A stretch of 60,307 nucleotides of DNA from NCBI GenBank assembly GCA_024638765.1, contig JAHEJT010000010.1, positions 1-60,307 of the forward strand, in the 5' to 3' direction. Numbering within the stretch: the stretch's first letter is position 1; the number at the start of each line of letters is the position of its first letter. The stretch comes from Verrucomicrobiales bacterium (GTDB lineage Bacteria; Verrucomicrobiota; Verrucomicrobiia; Verrucomicrobiales; DEV007). A model generated the notes under the pieces. The model was not told the DNA's origin. It was given only the letters and a program-made list of their open reading frames with translations, and ran no database searches. Made by a program: the position numbers and the translations under genes. Positions 1 to 9,361 of the stretch are shown one piece after another.

Positions 1-967
1 CCGCCGCCATGGTCCCGCTCTTCAGCGCCAGGAATACTCCGGACGAAAACACCGGATCGAGAAAAGCGAATGCATCTCCCACCAACACCACGCCGTCCGC
101 CGCACAAAACCGCGAACGATAACTGAACTCTCCCGTAACCCAGTATTCGCCGAACTGCTCTCCAGGCGCCAGGTGCTCTTTGATCCACGCGTTGTTCTCA
201 ATCTCCCGCGCAAAGATAGCCTCCAACTCGCGCGTGTCCTTATAAAGATAATCGCGTTCCGCCACGATCCCGACGCTGACGACGCCGTCCTGCAGCGGGA
301 TATACCAGAACCATCCCTTGTCGGGAAGATAGGCCACCGTGGTCGAGCCTTCGTCCAGCCCCTCGTCCCGCATGGCCCCCTTGTAATAGGTCCAGATCGC
401 GATCTTGTTGAGCTCGGGATCCCGCTGCCTCCAGCGCTGCTTGCTCGAAACAAACGCGTCCCGGCCCGTCGCATCGATCGTGATGGGTGCGCGATATTCC
501 CCGATGCTGCCGTCCTCCTGCTCGGCGAGCACGCCGGTGACAGCCCCCTTGGCGTCGCGTGTGACATCTTTAACCTTAGTCCCCTCCAGGGTCTTGGCTC
601 CCAGCTCCTGGGCCCGCTTGAAAAGCATGTGGTCGAACTCACTCCGCGTCACCTGCCAGGTCGTCGACGACGGATGATCGTAATGCTGGAAGAAATAAAA
701 CGGCCGCGATTTCTTCCCGTCCATGGTCACGAACTGGACACTGAGTTTCTTCGTAAATCCGATTTCGTTGACCGCATCAATCAGGCCGAGCCGCTCCAAG
801 GTGAAATAACAGAAGGGCATCAGCGATTCCCCGATGTGATAGCGCGGAAAACGCTCTTTCTCGATCAAGAGCACGTCCCGGCCCTTTTCCGCAAGCAAAG
901 CAGCCGCCGAGGAACCCGCCGGACCGGCCCCGATGACGAGGACGTCGTGGACATTGGAGGAAATCAT
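1..967 (-). CDS. Halogenase-like FAD-dependent oxidoreductase (3' end outside window)
   Basis: A flavin-dependent monooxygenase-type protein read from an ATG at 967 and running off the left edge after about 322 residues. The N-terminus has the FAD dinucleotide motif GAGPAG (residues 13-18), followed by a PRYHIGESL segment. WFWYIP (219-224) fits the WxWxIP signature of flavin-dependent halogenases, and VGDAFAFLDPVFSSG (from about 296) is the FAD-binding motif of the same family. Related COG0644 proteins (geranylgeranyl reductase-like) share much of this layout, so halogenation is not established. It follows the chorismate-lyase-like gene by 49 bases on the same strand and is probably in its operon. 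The C-terminus and any downstream genes lie outside the window. Confidence 0.8.
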   Translation of the reverse strand, partial: MISSNVHDVLVIGAGPAGSSAAALLAEKGRDVLLIEKERFPRYHIGESLMPFCYFTLERLGLIDAVNEIGFTKKLSVQFVTMDGKKSRPFYFFQHYDHPSSTTWQVTRSEFDHMLFKRAQELGAKTLEGTKVKDVTRDAKGAVTGVLAEQEDGSIGEYRAPITIDATGRDAFVSSKQRWRQRDPELNKIAIWTYYKGAMRDEGLDEGSTTVAYLPDKGWFWYIPLQDGVVSVGIVAERDYLYKDTRELEAIFAREIENNAWIKEHLAPGEQFGEYWVTGEFSYRSRFCAADGVVLVGDAFAFLDPVFSSGVFLALKSGTMAA

Positions 968-1016
968 GGTTGCCAGCTCAATTTACCCTAAGAATACGCC
1001 GCAGGCGCAGAAATGG

Positions 1017-1601
1017 TTACGCGGATTTTGGGAGAATTTCCACGATATCCGCGAAAACGATCCCGTCGGCGTCCATTAACTGGTTACAGCGGCCGTAGAG
1101 TTCGGTGCCCAGCGGCACACCGAGGGCCTCGCTCACAAGCTTGTCGGCCCACACCCGGAGAAACGCCCTCGGCTTGCCCTTGTGCCCCAGCTTTTCCCTC
1201 TGGAGGATGCCGCCCAGCGGTTCCTTTCCCTGGACAATCAATTCCCGAACCTGATCCGTAAACGCCTCCAGCCGGATCCCGATGGCTCCAAATTCCACCG
1301 GTCGCTGGTCCTCCGTCGTCTCCAGGACCACTAAGCGCAGGAGATAGTCGTCGCTCCTGTCCTTCTGAAAAACCCGTAGGCCCAGCTTCGACCCGTGGAA
1401 ATCCTCCAGCGTCGGCGTCATGTCGAAGTCGTGCACCAGGAGCTTGCGCTCCGGTTCGGGCATCTCGCCGCCGTCGATGAATTCCAAATCCGGCAGCGGC
1501 AGGTTCTCACGCGCGTAAAAAAACTGCATCGGCATAAGGAAATAAAGTTCCTCCCGATTCAGTTCGCGCCCGCGGGACGATGATTCAGGTGTAGCGGGCA
1601 T
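1017..1601 (-). CDS. Chorismate-lyase-like (DUF98/UbiC-type) protein
   Basis: A 194-residue soluble protein without a signal peptide. Its central part, RPVEFGAIGIRLEAF followed by GKEPLGGIL (about residues 100-132), and the C-terminal DADGIVFADIVEILP resemble the chorismate pyruvate-lyase/DUF98 fold, whose members split chorismate into pyruvate and 4-hydroxybenzoate. The similarity is by eye, and the catalytic Arg and Glu were not assigned. The ATG overlaps the end of the upstream radical SAM gene by 17 bases, which suggests translational coupling, and a halogenase-like flavoprotein follows. The context suggests an aromatic product, perhaps a 4-hydroxybenzoate-derived pigment or quinone. A structure-only relative with another substrate is also possible. 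Confidence 0.55.
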   Translation of the reverse strand: MPATPESSSRGRELNREELYFLMPMQFFYARENLPLPDLEFIDGGEMPEPERKLLVHDFDMTPTLEDFHGSKLGLRVFQKDRSDDYLLRLVVLETTEDQRPVEFGAIGIRLEAFTDQVRELIVQGKEPLGGILQREKLGHKGKPRAFLRVWADKLVSEALGVPLGTELYGRCNQLMDADGIVFADIVEILPKSA

Positions 1602-2952
1602 CTCGATGATGAGGCATGAAAAACTCGTGCAGCAGGCGATCGACCTGGAGCAGGCCCTCGCGATCGAGGCGGATTTCGTCGCCCTCGATGGTGAGAAAGC
1701 CCTCGCTTTCCACGTACTTCAAAGGCTTTTCAAATCGTTCGGTCACATCCACTCCATACTTCTCCTTGTAATAGGAAATTTTCACCGCGCCGAGCTTGAG
1801 CTGCAAAATGAATTCCCGGACCAACCGCTCTTCTTCGTTGGTGGGATAGGCGCGGTATATCGGCAATTTGCCGGCCTCCAGGTCCATCATGTAAGGCCCC
1901 ACGTCCGCCTGGTTCTGATAATGGACGCCCCCCATGTGACCGAAGGAAGCCACCCCTAACGCCAGCAGGTCCGCCCCGGCCCAGAGGCTGTCCCGATACA
2001 AGAACTTCACCTGGTCCGGGTTCTTGACCACCGTGTAGGCGCTGGAGATCGAGTAACCGGCCTTCACGAATTCGTCGAACGCGTAGCTGACCCACCGCCG
2101 CTTCGTCGCCCAGTCCGCAACCGGAGCGGTCAGCTTCCCGCTTGCTTTCATCTCTTTGTAGATCGTCGTGTTATAAGGCACCTCCATCTGGTAAATGGTC
2201 ACACACTCGGGACCATACTCGATCGCCTTCTCCACGCACCGTTTCCAGTTGTCCTCAGTCTCGTCCATCATGCCGGCGATCAAATCGATATTGATCTGGG
2301 GGAACCCGATCTCCTGTGCGTAGGCCAGCGCCCGGTAGGCTTCCTTGGATCGATGCGCCCGCCCGTTCAATTCCAGGATGTGATCGTCAAAATTCTCGAT
2401 CCCAAGGCTTAGTCGCGTCACTCCGATTTCCTTGATCTTCTCCAGCTTTTTTTCCGTCAAGGTCCCGGGCTCGCATTCGAAGGCCACCTCTTCCACCCCA
2501 TCCCACGGAAGCGTATCCTTCATCCGCGAAGTCAGATCCTGCAGCTGATTCACCGAGAGATAGGAAGGCGTGCCTCCGCCGAAATACACGAACTGCGGCT
2601 GCCGCCCCGCGATATACGGCATCTTGGCATACATCTCCAGCTCCTGAATGCCGGCGTTTAAGTAAGCGTTGATCTCCGCGGCGTTCTTGTCGGTGTAAAC
2701 GCGGAAATAACAAAAGTGGCAGCGCTTGCGGCAGAACGGGATGTGAAAATACAACCCCAGGTTCACATCGTCCGGCGCCGGCCCTTCCAGGCGGTCCATC
2801 ACGTCGGAGACGTGCCCGGTGTCCCAGAATGAAAACGGCGGGTAGTTGGCCACAAAATAACTGCCCACTTCGGTGGCCCCATCCGGTTTCTCCAGCGGAT
2901 GCTTGAGATCGGGCGCCGGTTCCGTGGGCTGTCCTATTTCACTCGTGTCCAT
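1585..2952 (-). CDS. HemN/HemW-family radical SAM protein
   Basis: A 455-residue radical SAM enzyme. HIPFCRKRCHFC carries the [4Fe-4S] cysteines C74, C78 and C81 (CxxxCxxC). FGGGTPSYL and the family blocks FECEPGTLT, GVTRLSLGIE and INIDLIAGM follow, with a HemN C-terminal-type region near residues 350-440. In HemW the residue after the third Cys is usually Asp (CDF); here it is Tyr (CYF). That places it among coproporphyrinogen-oxidase-like paralogues, not clearly as the haem enzyme or haem chaperone. It begins 62 bases after the PQQ-propeller gene and overlaps the chorismate-lyase-like gene by 17 bases. With the next two genes it looks like an operon for a modified metabolite; the substrate is unknown. 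Confidence 0.8.
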   Translation of the reverse strand: MDTSEIGQPTEPAPDLKHPLEKPDGATEVGSYFVANYPPFSFWDTGHVSDVMDRLEGPAPDDVNLGLYFHIPFCRKRCHFCYFRVYTDKNAAEINAYLNAGIQELEMYAKMPYIAGRQPQFVYFGGGTPSYLSVNQLQDLTSRMKDTLPWDGVEEVAFECEPGTLTEKKLEKIKEIGVTRLSLGIENFDDHILELNGRAHRSKEAYRALAYAQEIGFPQINIDLIAGMMDETEDNWKRCVEKAIEYGPECVTIYQMEVPYNTTIYKEMKASGKLTAPVADWATKRRWVSYAFDEFVKAGYSISSAYTVVKNPDQVKFLYRDSLWAGADLLALGVASFGHMGGVHYQNQADVGPYMMDLEAGKLPIYRAYPTNEEERLVREFILQLKLGAVKISYYKEKYGVDVTERFEKPLKYVESEGFLTIEGDEIRLDREGLLQVDRLLHEFFMPHHRDARYT

Positions 2953-3014
2953 GCAAATTCATTGGGTGGTTTGTTAGTCCTTGCCGGAGGAATTTCCGAG
3001 GTAAAGATTCCTCC

Positions 3015-4259
3015 TCAGCGCGATGCGACGGGGGCTCCGGCGTCGCCCTCAAAACAATACACCACCCCGTCTTTACCGCAAATGACTAAAACCCCGTCTG
3101 CGACCGCCGGCGACGAGGCGATCTCCGCGCCGATTTCATAGGACCACACTTCCTCTCCGCTCTCGGAATCGACTCCATAGACCCTGCCGTCGTCGCTGCC
3201 GAAATACACCACGCCGGGACAGACCACCGGTGAACTGTCGATCCGGCCCCGGGCCGTGAATTCCCAGAGTTGCTCCCCGGTCATGCGGTCGAGACAGTGC
3301 AGCCGCTTGTCCCGGCCCGCCGCGAAGACGCGATCCGCGGTGACCGCGGGTGAAGCATAATACTCAAAAGCCCGGCCCGAAAACTCCCAGACCTTCTCGC
3401 TGGTCGCCAGGTCAAAGGCCTCCACCTTGTTCCCGTAATGCGCCACGTAAGCGATGTCATCCCGCACCGCCACCGAGTTTGAAATATACGCGTCGATCTG
3501 CACCGTCGACAGCTCTTGCCCGGTCTCCACTGAAATCATCCGCAAGAATCCGTCGCACCCCCCGATAATCGCCCTGCCCTCGCTGATCGTGGGCGTGCCG
3601 TTCACATAGTTTTCCGTCGGAAAAGTCCAGGCCGCGCTGCCATCCGCGGCATTGATACAATGCAGATTGTAATCGTAACTTCCCACCACCAGCCGCGCGC
3701 CTCCCCCGCCCGGAAGTTCCCACGCGTTCACTCCCCCCAGGATCTGGTCCTCGGTCTCGTACTTCCAGGCGAGATCTCCAGTCTCCCGGTCAAGGGCGTA
3801 AACAAAACCGTCCTTGGCTCCGTAAACCACGATCTCCGGCAAAAGACACGCAGTTCCTTCAATCCCGTACTCCGTCTCATGCGTCCAGAGAGACTCCCCC
3901 GAATCCAGATCCAGGCAGTAAAAAATCCCGCTGTCCGATCCCACGTAAGCCCTTCCCGAATCGATCACCGCCGTCGCCAGGACCGCATCGTCCGTCGAAA
4001 AAGACCAACGCAATTCCAACGGCGGTTCCAGGGTTTCTTCGGAGATACCGCGCCCCTCCTGATCTCCCCGAAACAGCAGCCACCGCGTGGACGGTTTTTC
4101 GATCTCGGCGGCGGGAGTCGCCGTCTCTTCCGCTCCACCCGCCTGCCCGCCCTCGCTGCCGCCGGGGCCGCAGCCCGCCACCAGGAGAAGCGTCGCCAGC
4201 AGCAAAATGCCCGGCCCGCTCACCGGCACTCCGCCGTTTTCTCGTCGCAGGGGTTTCAC
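3015..4259 (-). CDS. PQQ-type beta-propeller lipoprotein
   Basis: A 414-residue lipoprotein. The N-terminus has basic residues, a hydrophobic stretch and the lipobox LVAGC (residues 26-30), so it should be lipidated at C30. A Gly/Glu-rich linker follows. From about residue 60 there are repeated blades of the PQQ-like/BamB type: GxxYCLDLDSGESLWTHETE, FVYALDRETGDLAWKYETED, LHCLDRMTGEQLWEFTARG, VYGVDSESGEEVWSYEIG. Such propellers act as protein scaffolds (BamB) or as parts of dehydrogenases; no quinoprotein catalytic residues were identified. It lies 202 bases downstream of the cytochrome/LRR gene, so it may be the last member of that set. Confidence 0.85.
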   Translation of the reverse strand: MKPLRRENGGVPVSGPGILLLATLLLVAGCGPGGSEGGQAGGAEETATPAAEIEKPSTRWLLFRGDQEGRGISEETLEPPLELRWSFSTDDAVLATAVIDSGRAYVGSDSGIFYCLDLDSGESLWTHETEYGIEGTACLLPEIVVYGAKDGFVYALDRETGDLAWKYETEDQILGGVNAWELPGGGGARLVVGSYDYNLHCINAADGSAAWTFPTENYVNGTPTISEGRAIIGGCDGFLRMISVETGQELSTVQIDAYISNSVAVRDDIAYVAHYGNKVEAFDLATSEKVWEFSGRAFEYYASPAVTADRVFAAGRDKRLHCLDRMTGEQLWEFTARGRIDSSPVVCPGVVYFGSDDGRVYGVDSESGEEVWSYEIGAEIASSPAVADGVLVICGKDGVVYCFEGDAGAPVASR

Positions 4260-4383
4260 TTAAGGGCGGGACAAGCGCGCGCTTCTCGAAAAGTTTCAAG
4301 GGGTGAATGCCGAGACCGGTCGCAATCGACCGGCCTGGTGCAGTGTAATAAATGAAACTGAAGATCCGGGGTCCGCGTCGGAG

Positions 4384-4403
4384 GGCGACGCTTCGTCGTC
4401 GCC
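4384..4403. repeat. Dispersed hairpin, copy 1
   Basis: GGCGACG (4384-4390), loop CTTCGT, CGTCGCC (4397-4403). A near copy lies at 54678-54697 in which one stem pair has changed on both sides (G-C to A-T). A second perfect hairpin follows at 4406-4425 (GGTCATG, 6-base loop, CATGACC). Confidence 0.7.
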
Positions 4404-4461
4404 GCGGTCATGACAAAGCATGACCCTCCATTGGCCTATCACCTTTCAATGGTTCACTGCG

Positions 4462-5928
4462 TTAAAAACTGATCTTGGCGTCACGCAGGGCCTGCCGCAG
4501 CTTGCCCGCGCCCTCTTCCGTGACGGAGGTCTTCCAGAGATAGACGGCCTTCAGCTTGCGAAGCTTCGCGATCTTGGGCAGGGATGCGTCGCTCACACTG
4601 GTCCCGTAGAGATTCAGGTATTCCAGGTAACCCAGTTTCTGGATATGATCGATGGTCACGTCCGTGATCGCGGTGTTATGCAGGTCCAGGTAAGTCAGCT
4701 TGTCGAACCCGCTCAACATCGCCAGGCCCTCGTCGCTGACGCCGGTCTCGCTCAAATCAAGCTCCGTCACATTGCCTGCAATCGCTCCGATCTTGGCCAC
4801 GTCCGCATCCGTGACCGCCGACTCGCCGGTGATGTATTCCACCCGCAGCAAGGGATTCCCCACCGCCACCTGCGTGATGGATGCCCCCGTCGCCGTCACC
4901 GCGGCCAGATCCTGCGCGGAAGCGCCCTTGACCTGTTTCGCGAGGAGCTCGGCCGCAGAAGGTTCGGAACTTGTCGGGGCTTCGGGAAGGCGCTCGATGA
5001 GTCCTTCTTCGTTTCCAACCCATCCGCCAAAGTCCGCGCCCTCGGCGATCCACCGCTTCAGCACTTCTTTTTCCGCCGCACTTAAGGGAGTTGCGTCGCC
5101 GTCGGGCGGCATGAAGTCGTCGTCATCTTCCGGCAAGCTCACCCTGGCTAACATTTCACTTTCGTCGGGATCGCCGGGAACCAGGACCGGGCCCTCGCCG
5201 CTGCCCTGGATGATCGCGCGCGCCGCGTCAAACCGCAGGCCCGCCTTGGGCTTCTTTACCCGTCCGCCTTCTTCATACGGAGCGCGGTGGCAGTCGACAC
5301 AACTCCGCTTCAAGAATGGAAGCACCTCACGCTGAAAATTGACCGTCGCGGGGGTGCCCTTCATCGCCCGGGGCGGATCTTTCATCGCTGGAACCGGTGT
5401 GGTCTCCGGCGTTTTCTTGGGAACCATCGCCACTTGTGCGCCTTCTCCCGGTGCGCCCGCGTCCTTTGCTTTGGATCCCGACGGCGCGGCCGACGCATCC
5501 CCGAGACCTTCCTCGTTGCCAATCCATCCATCGAAGACGGCGCCCTCGGCGATCCACTTTTTCAGATACAGCTTCTCCAGCGGCCCCAATCCGTCTCCCT
5601 CCTTGGGCATGAAATCATCGTGGCTGGAGCGCTGCGAAACCATCTGGAACAAGACGCTGTCGTCCGGACTTCCCGGCGAGATGACGGCACCGCCCTCTCC
5701 GCCGCGCAGGATGCCCTTGGCGGAATCCAGCCGCAGCCCCGCGCGCGGAGACTTCACTTCCCCCCCCTCCTCGCGGGGCGCCCCGTGACAATCGAAACAC
5801 TTCTTTTCAAAGACCGGCAGAATCCGGCTCTTGAAGTCGATGGCTCCCCGGGCGTGCGGTGCCGCCATCCAGAGCGCCGCCAAGCAGAGGAGAAAAAGAG
5901 ATGGAGTCAACCGGCGCACAAGCTTCAT
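4462..5928 (-). CDS. Double planctomycete-type cytochrome c domain protein with leucine-rich repeats
   Basis: A 488-residue exported protein with a signal peptide (about 1-28, ending HARG). Two copies of the planctomycete-type cytochrome c domain (PSCyt1 family) follow, with haem sites CFDCH (C44, C47, H48) and CVDCH (C210, C213, H214). Each copy ends in a KKWIAEGAxFDGWIGNEEGL-like segment. From about residue 386 there are four leucine-rich repeats (VTELDLSETGV, LTYLDLHNTAI, LEYLNLYGTSV, LKAVYLWKTSV). It lies 105 bases downstream of the DUF1501 gene, and with the DUF1549/DUF1553 gene it forms the usual PVC-group set. That set is thought to be cell-envelope or periplasmic, but its reaction is not known. 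Confidence 0.9.
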   Translation of the reverse strand: MKLVRRLTPSLFLLCLAALWMAAPHARGAIDFKSRILPVFEKKCFDCHGAPREEGGEVKSPRAGLRLDSAKGILRGGEGGAVISPGSPDDSVLFQMVSQRSSHDDFMPKEGDGLGPLEKLYLKKWIAEGAVFDGWIGNEEGLGDASAAPSGSKAKDAGAPGEGAQVAMVPKKTPETTPVPAMKDPPRAMKGTPATVNFQREVLPFLKRSCVDCHRAPYEEGGRVKKPKAGLRFDAARAIIQGSGEGPVLVPGDPDESEMLARVSLPEDDDDFMPPDGDATPLSAAEKEVLKRWIAEGADFGGWVGNEEGLIERLPEAPTSSEPSAAELLAKQVKGASAQDLAAVTATGASITQVAVGNPLLRVEYITGESAVTDADVAKIGAIAGNVTELDLSETGVSDEGLAMLSGFDKLTYLDLHNTAITDVTIDHIQKLGYLEYLNLYGTSVSDASLPKIAKLRKLKAVYLWKTSVTEEGAGKLRQALRDAKISF

Positions 5929-6033
5929 GGTAACACGTCGGCCAGCGCGTGCAATTCGGTTTTGCTCCCCCTTTCCGGCTCTCCTCCGGAGGGAAATCTG
6001 GTATCTGTGCCGGGTTCCCGAAACCGTAAGTCT

Positions 6034-7332
6034 TTAAAAGAGAGCGGTCACTGGCTTGGCCTTGTCCGAAATCGTGAAGGGCCGGCCGCTCGGAGAGTAA
6101 ATTTCCTGCTCCAGCGGAAGTCCAAGCGCGTAAGCGATCGTCGCATTGAACATCTGCGGCGTAACGGGGTTGTTCTCCACTTCCATGCCCTTGGAGTCGG
6201 TCTCGCCGTAAGTCTGGCCGCCCTTGATGCCGCCCCCCGCGATGATATGGGAGAACGCCTTGGGATAGTGATCGCGGCCCATCTGGTGATGCTCCACGAT
6301 CTTCGGCGTGCGGCCGAACTCGGTCCCCAGGGCCACCACGGTGGACTCTAAGAGGCCGCGGCGGTCGAGATCCGCCAGCAAGGCGCTCAAGGCCTCGTCC
6401 AAGACCACGCACTTTTCTTCCACGTTGGTGAAGTTGTCGTAGTGCGTGTCCCAGCTCCCGTAAGTGACCTCGACGTAACGCACGTCATGCTCGATCAACC
6501 GGCGCGCCAGCAGGCAGCCCTGGCCGAAACGCGATTCACCGTATTCCGCCGCCACGTCGGAGGGTTCCTCATTGATGTCGAAGGCCTTCAAATCCTCCGC
6601 TTTCATGAGCTGGATGGCATCGCGGTAAAGGTTTTCGTACCCTTGCACTTTCTTGTGATCGAATTGTTTCTTGAACCGCGTGTTCATGGCCTCGGCCAGT
6701 TTCAGGCGGCGATCGAAATCGTCCTCCGAAACCCCGGAAGGCAGGTGACTGTCCTCGATGCCCGAGTGCGGATCTCCGATCGGCACCGCTGCGAACTTCG
6801 GACCCAGGTATCCGCTCGTGCTCGTGCCGTCGCGAGTGCCCACCATCACGAACCCGGGGATGGTGGAATTCCTCTTGCCGGAGAGACGCATTACCCAGGA
6901 ACCCATCACCGGATGGACGATGGTGCCGCGAGGCGCGTAACTGCGGTGCAAAATGTACTGTCCCTGCCGGTGCGCGCCCTGCCGAGTGGTCATGGAATTG
7001 ATCACCGCGATCTTGTCCGCATGTCCGGCCAGCTTCGGCAGATACTGGCTGAGCCGCACCCCGTCGGCATTCGTCGCAATGGCGGTGTTGGGACCCATCA
7101 CGTCCTTCTTTTCTTTCGGATCGAAGGTATCGAGATGACTCATGCCGCCCGACATGTTCAGGAAAATCACCGACTTGGCTGCCTTCGGCCGCATCGGCGC
7201 AAAATTCGCCGCCCCGCCCGTGGCTGCGATCCCCTTACTGGCAAACATCGGCAGGACCGAAACTCCCAGGCACTTGCGGGCGGTATCCGCCATGAACGTG
7301 CGCCGGCTTAATTCGTCTTGTTTCTTAAACAT
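6034..7332 (-). CDS. DUF1501 domain protein
   Basis: A 432-residue DUF1501 protein, a family in the alkaline phosphatase/sulfatase-like superfamily. The N-terminus SRRTFMA (residues 9-15) is a twin-arginine signal, which predicts export in a folded state. Family blocks include FLNMSGGMSHLDTFDPK, GPNTAIATNADGVRLSQ, GSWDTHYDN, VVALGTEFGRTPK and HHQMGRDHYPKAFS. It starts 52 bases after the DUF1549/DUF1553 gene and is almost certainly co-transcribed with it. These pairs are abundant in Planctomycetes and Verrucomicrobia and are often linked to polysaccharide degradation; no substrate can be read from this sequence. Confidence 0.95.
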   Translation of the reverse strand: MFKKQDELSRRTFMADTARKCLGVSVLPMFASKGIAATGGAANFAPMRPKAAKSVIFLNMSGGMSHLDTFDPKEKKDVMGPNTAIATNADGVRLSQYLPKLAGHADKIAVINSMTTRQGAHRQGQYILHRSYAPRGTIVHPVMGSWVMRLSGKRNSTIPGFVMVGTRDGTSTSGYLGPKFAAVPIGDPHSGIEDSHLPSGVSEDDFDRRLKLAEAMNTRFKKQFDHKKVQGYENLYRDAIQLMKAEDLKAFDINEEPSDVAAEYGESRFGQGCLLARRLIEHDVRYVEVTYGSWDTHYDNFTNVEEKCVVLDEALSALLADLDRRGLLESTVVALGTEFGRTPKIVEHHQMGRDHYPKAFSHIIAGGGIKGGQTYGETDSKGMEVENNPVTPQMFNATIAYALGLPLEQEIYSPSGRPFTISDKAKPVTALF

Positions 7333-7384
7333 GGCTCTTTTCTTTTGGCTTGGTTTCTATCGTAAACAGGTCGTTCGAAATCGC

Positions 7385-9361
7385 TTATTGGACAAACATG
7401 AACTCGTTCGTGTTGTAGAGCGTCCACACCAGATCGTCGTAGGCGCCTTGACCCACGGTGTCCACATTGGACTTGAATAGCTGCATCTCCTCGTCCGTCG
7501 GACGCCGCGTCAGGACGGTGAGAAACGCCACCTCGATCTTCTCCTCGGGCGTCGCGGCTTTCTCCATGTCCTGGTAAATGACCGCGTTGGAACTCCCCAC
7601 GATGTAATCCTCCACATGACCGTTGATCAGCGAGAGAATCTGGGTCACATCCGACTCCTTGGTGGAGCCCTCGATGACCTGCCGGGCCGACTGGCCGAAC
7701 TTCCGCAGAAAGTGACTCGCCCGCGCGGGAGACGGAAGCTCCGAGGCACGCAGCAGATCCGAAGAATAACCGGCCCAGCGCTTGTCGTCGGCCATCGGTC
7801 CCTTGGCAGATCCGGAATCCATCATGCTCATGCTCATGGCTTCCCCGGCGCGGACCCCGCCGTCGCCATTGAATTCCTTGAGGGTTTTTGCGGCCCAATC
7901 GTAGAGCGCCCTTCCTTCAAGGTTCATCGCTTCCTCGTAAAGATCATACATGTCTTTCTTGCCCACCATGACATAACGGCCGCGGTGCTGAATGAAGGGC
8001 AGGTAATGACTCCCGCGACGCTCGTCGACATCCGGCATCGTGGTTGCAAGCATCGAGTCCCAGATCTGTTCCGCGGTCATCCGCGAGAGGACGCGGCCGG
8101 CGAAATGATAATTGCTGCCCGTGTGCTCCTCGGGGTTGGGCTGAAACTGGAAGGTGCGGGTGTTGTAAAGAATCCTCTGGTAAGCGTTCATGTCGTACTT
8201 CAGATCGACCATCAGCTTCTCGAGAAACACCAGGAGCGAGGGGTGGGACACGGAGACGTCCATGTCCAACTGGTCCACCGGCTCGAAAAGTCCGCGACCC
8301 ATGACCTTCTTCCAGAGACGATTGGCGATCACCTTGGTGAATCGCGGATTCTCGGGCGTCGTCAGCCATTCGGTGAACCGCTCGCGGCCGTCGTCGATCG
8401 GTTTGGCCCGGGCGTTGCGCACCGATTTGCCGAACATGGTCCGCGCGCCGACAATCTCATTGGGATCCGCGTCCCGGTACTGGTAATCGTCCGGCAACGG
8501 AATCACCCCGTCGCCTCCGCCGACCACGCCGAAATCGAAAATGTCATAGCGCAGTTGGCGCACGAAGTTCCGCACGTCCTGTGGCGCGTTCTCGTACATC
8601 CTCCGCTCCTGCATGTTGCCGTAGCTGCGCTCTTTCGGCCCCTTGAGCCCATGCGTGAAAGCCGCCATCTGGAAAAAGTCTTTCTGCTCGATCTCCTCGT
8701 TGTGCGGATGATTGTGGCACTGGGCGCACTCCATCCGCGTCCCCGTGAAGATCTGCATCGTGTTCGCCAGGTTATCCAGGGGCATTCCCTTGTCCCGCTC
8801 CAGGTAACCCACCGCGCCGCCACTGCTGCGCTCCCAGCCCCCGCCGGATGCGGTGATCATTTCCGCCACCCACTTGTCGTAAGGCTTGTTCTCGGCGATC
8901 GAACGCTTGACGTAATTGAGATAGGAAATGGCGTTGGTCTGACTGTTGGGACCGGGACGATGGATTGCCCGCAGGATGTCCGCCCAGAAGTTGAACATAT
9001 CGCTCTGGTACCCCGGAGAATTCAACAGCGTGTCAATCAGCTCCGCCCGCTTGTTGGCGTTATCACTGTCGAGAAACGTCACCGCTTCGTCGTAACTCGG
9101 AATCCGGCCGACGATGTTCAGATACACCCGGCGCACGAACTGCTCGTCCGTGGAATCCCCGATCAAGGATTTGCCCTCTTTGCGCAGCGCGTCCGCAATG
9201 AACTTGTCCACCTGGAGGGAGATCTTCTTGACGTCGTCCAACGTCATGTCCGCGGGCGCCTTCTCCTCGCGGCCCGGAAACTCCGCGTGAGCGAAACCCA
9301 TAAATCCGGCCAGAACAAGGCTGACTCCCAACATGCGCATGGTGAATGAAAAGGTTTTCAT
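7385..9361 (-). CDS. DUF1549/DUF1553 (PSCyt2/PSD1) protein
   Basis: A 658-residue exported protein and first gene of the leftward DUF1501/cytochrome set. A signal peptide (about 1-26, ending AHA) is followed by the DUF1549 region with FVRRVYLNIVGRIPSYDEA and a CxxCH site, ECAQCHNHPHNE (C212, C215, H216). The DUF1553 region begins near residue 340 (RFTEWLTTPENPRFTKVIANRLWKK-type block) and ends with the tail DDLVWTLYNTNEFMFVQ, typical of the family. Its start has a clear Shine-Dalgarno sequence, AGGAGAAGAAG, directly before the ATG, unlike many genes here. The exact reaction is unknown; exported proteins of this type co-occur with DUF1501 partners. Confidence 0.95.
   Translation of the reverse strand: MKTFSFTMRMLGVSLVLAGFMGFAHAEFPGREEKAPADMTLDDVKKISLQVDKFIADALRKEGKSLIGDSTDEQFVRRVYLNIVGRIPSYDEAVTFLDSDNANKRAELIDTLLNSPGYQSDMFNFWADILRAIHRPGPNSQTNAISYLNYVKRSIAENKPYDKWVAEMITASGGGWERSSGGAVGYLERDKGMPLDNLANTMQIFTGTRMECAQCHNHPHNEEIEQKDFFQMAAFTHGLKGPKERSYGNMQERRMYENAPQDVRNFVRQLRYDIFDFGVVGGGDGVIPLPDDYQYRDADPNEIVGARTMFGKSVRNARAKPIDDGRERFTEWLTTPENPRFTKVIANRLWKKVMGRGLFEPVDQLDMDVSVSHPSLLVFLEKLMVDLKYDMNAYQRILYNTRTFQFQPNPEEHTGSNYHFAGRVLSRMTAEQIWDSMLATTMPDVDERRGSHYLPFIQHRGRYVMVGKKDMYDLYEEAMNLEGRALYDWAAKTLKEFNGDGGVRAGEAMSMSMMDSGSAKGPMADDKRWAGYSSDLLRASELPSPARASHFLRKFGQSARQVIEGSTKESDVTQILSLINGHVEDYIVGSSNAVIYQDMEKAATPEEKIEVAFLTVLTRRPTDEEMQLFKSNVDTVGQGAYDDLVWTLYNTNEFMFVQ

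Noticed and set aside
7616..9349. A 577-codon open frame on the plus strand opposite the DUF1549/DUF1553 gene
   Set aside because: It is antisense to a gene with clear domains and a strong ribosome binding site, has no recognisable motifs, and is typical of high-GC antisense frames.
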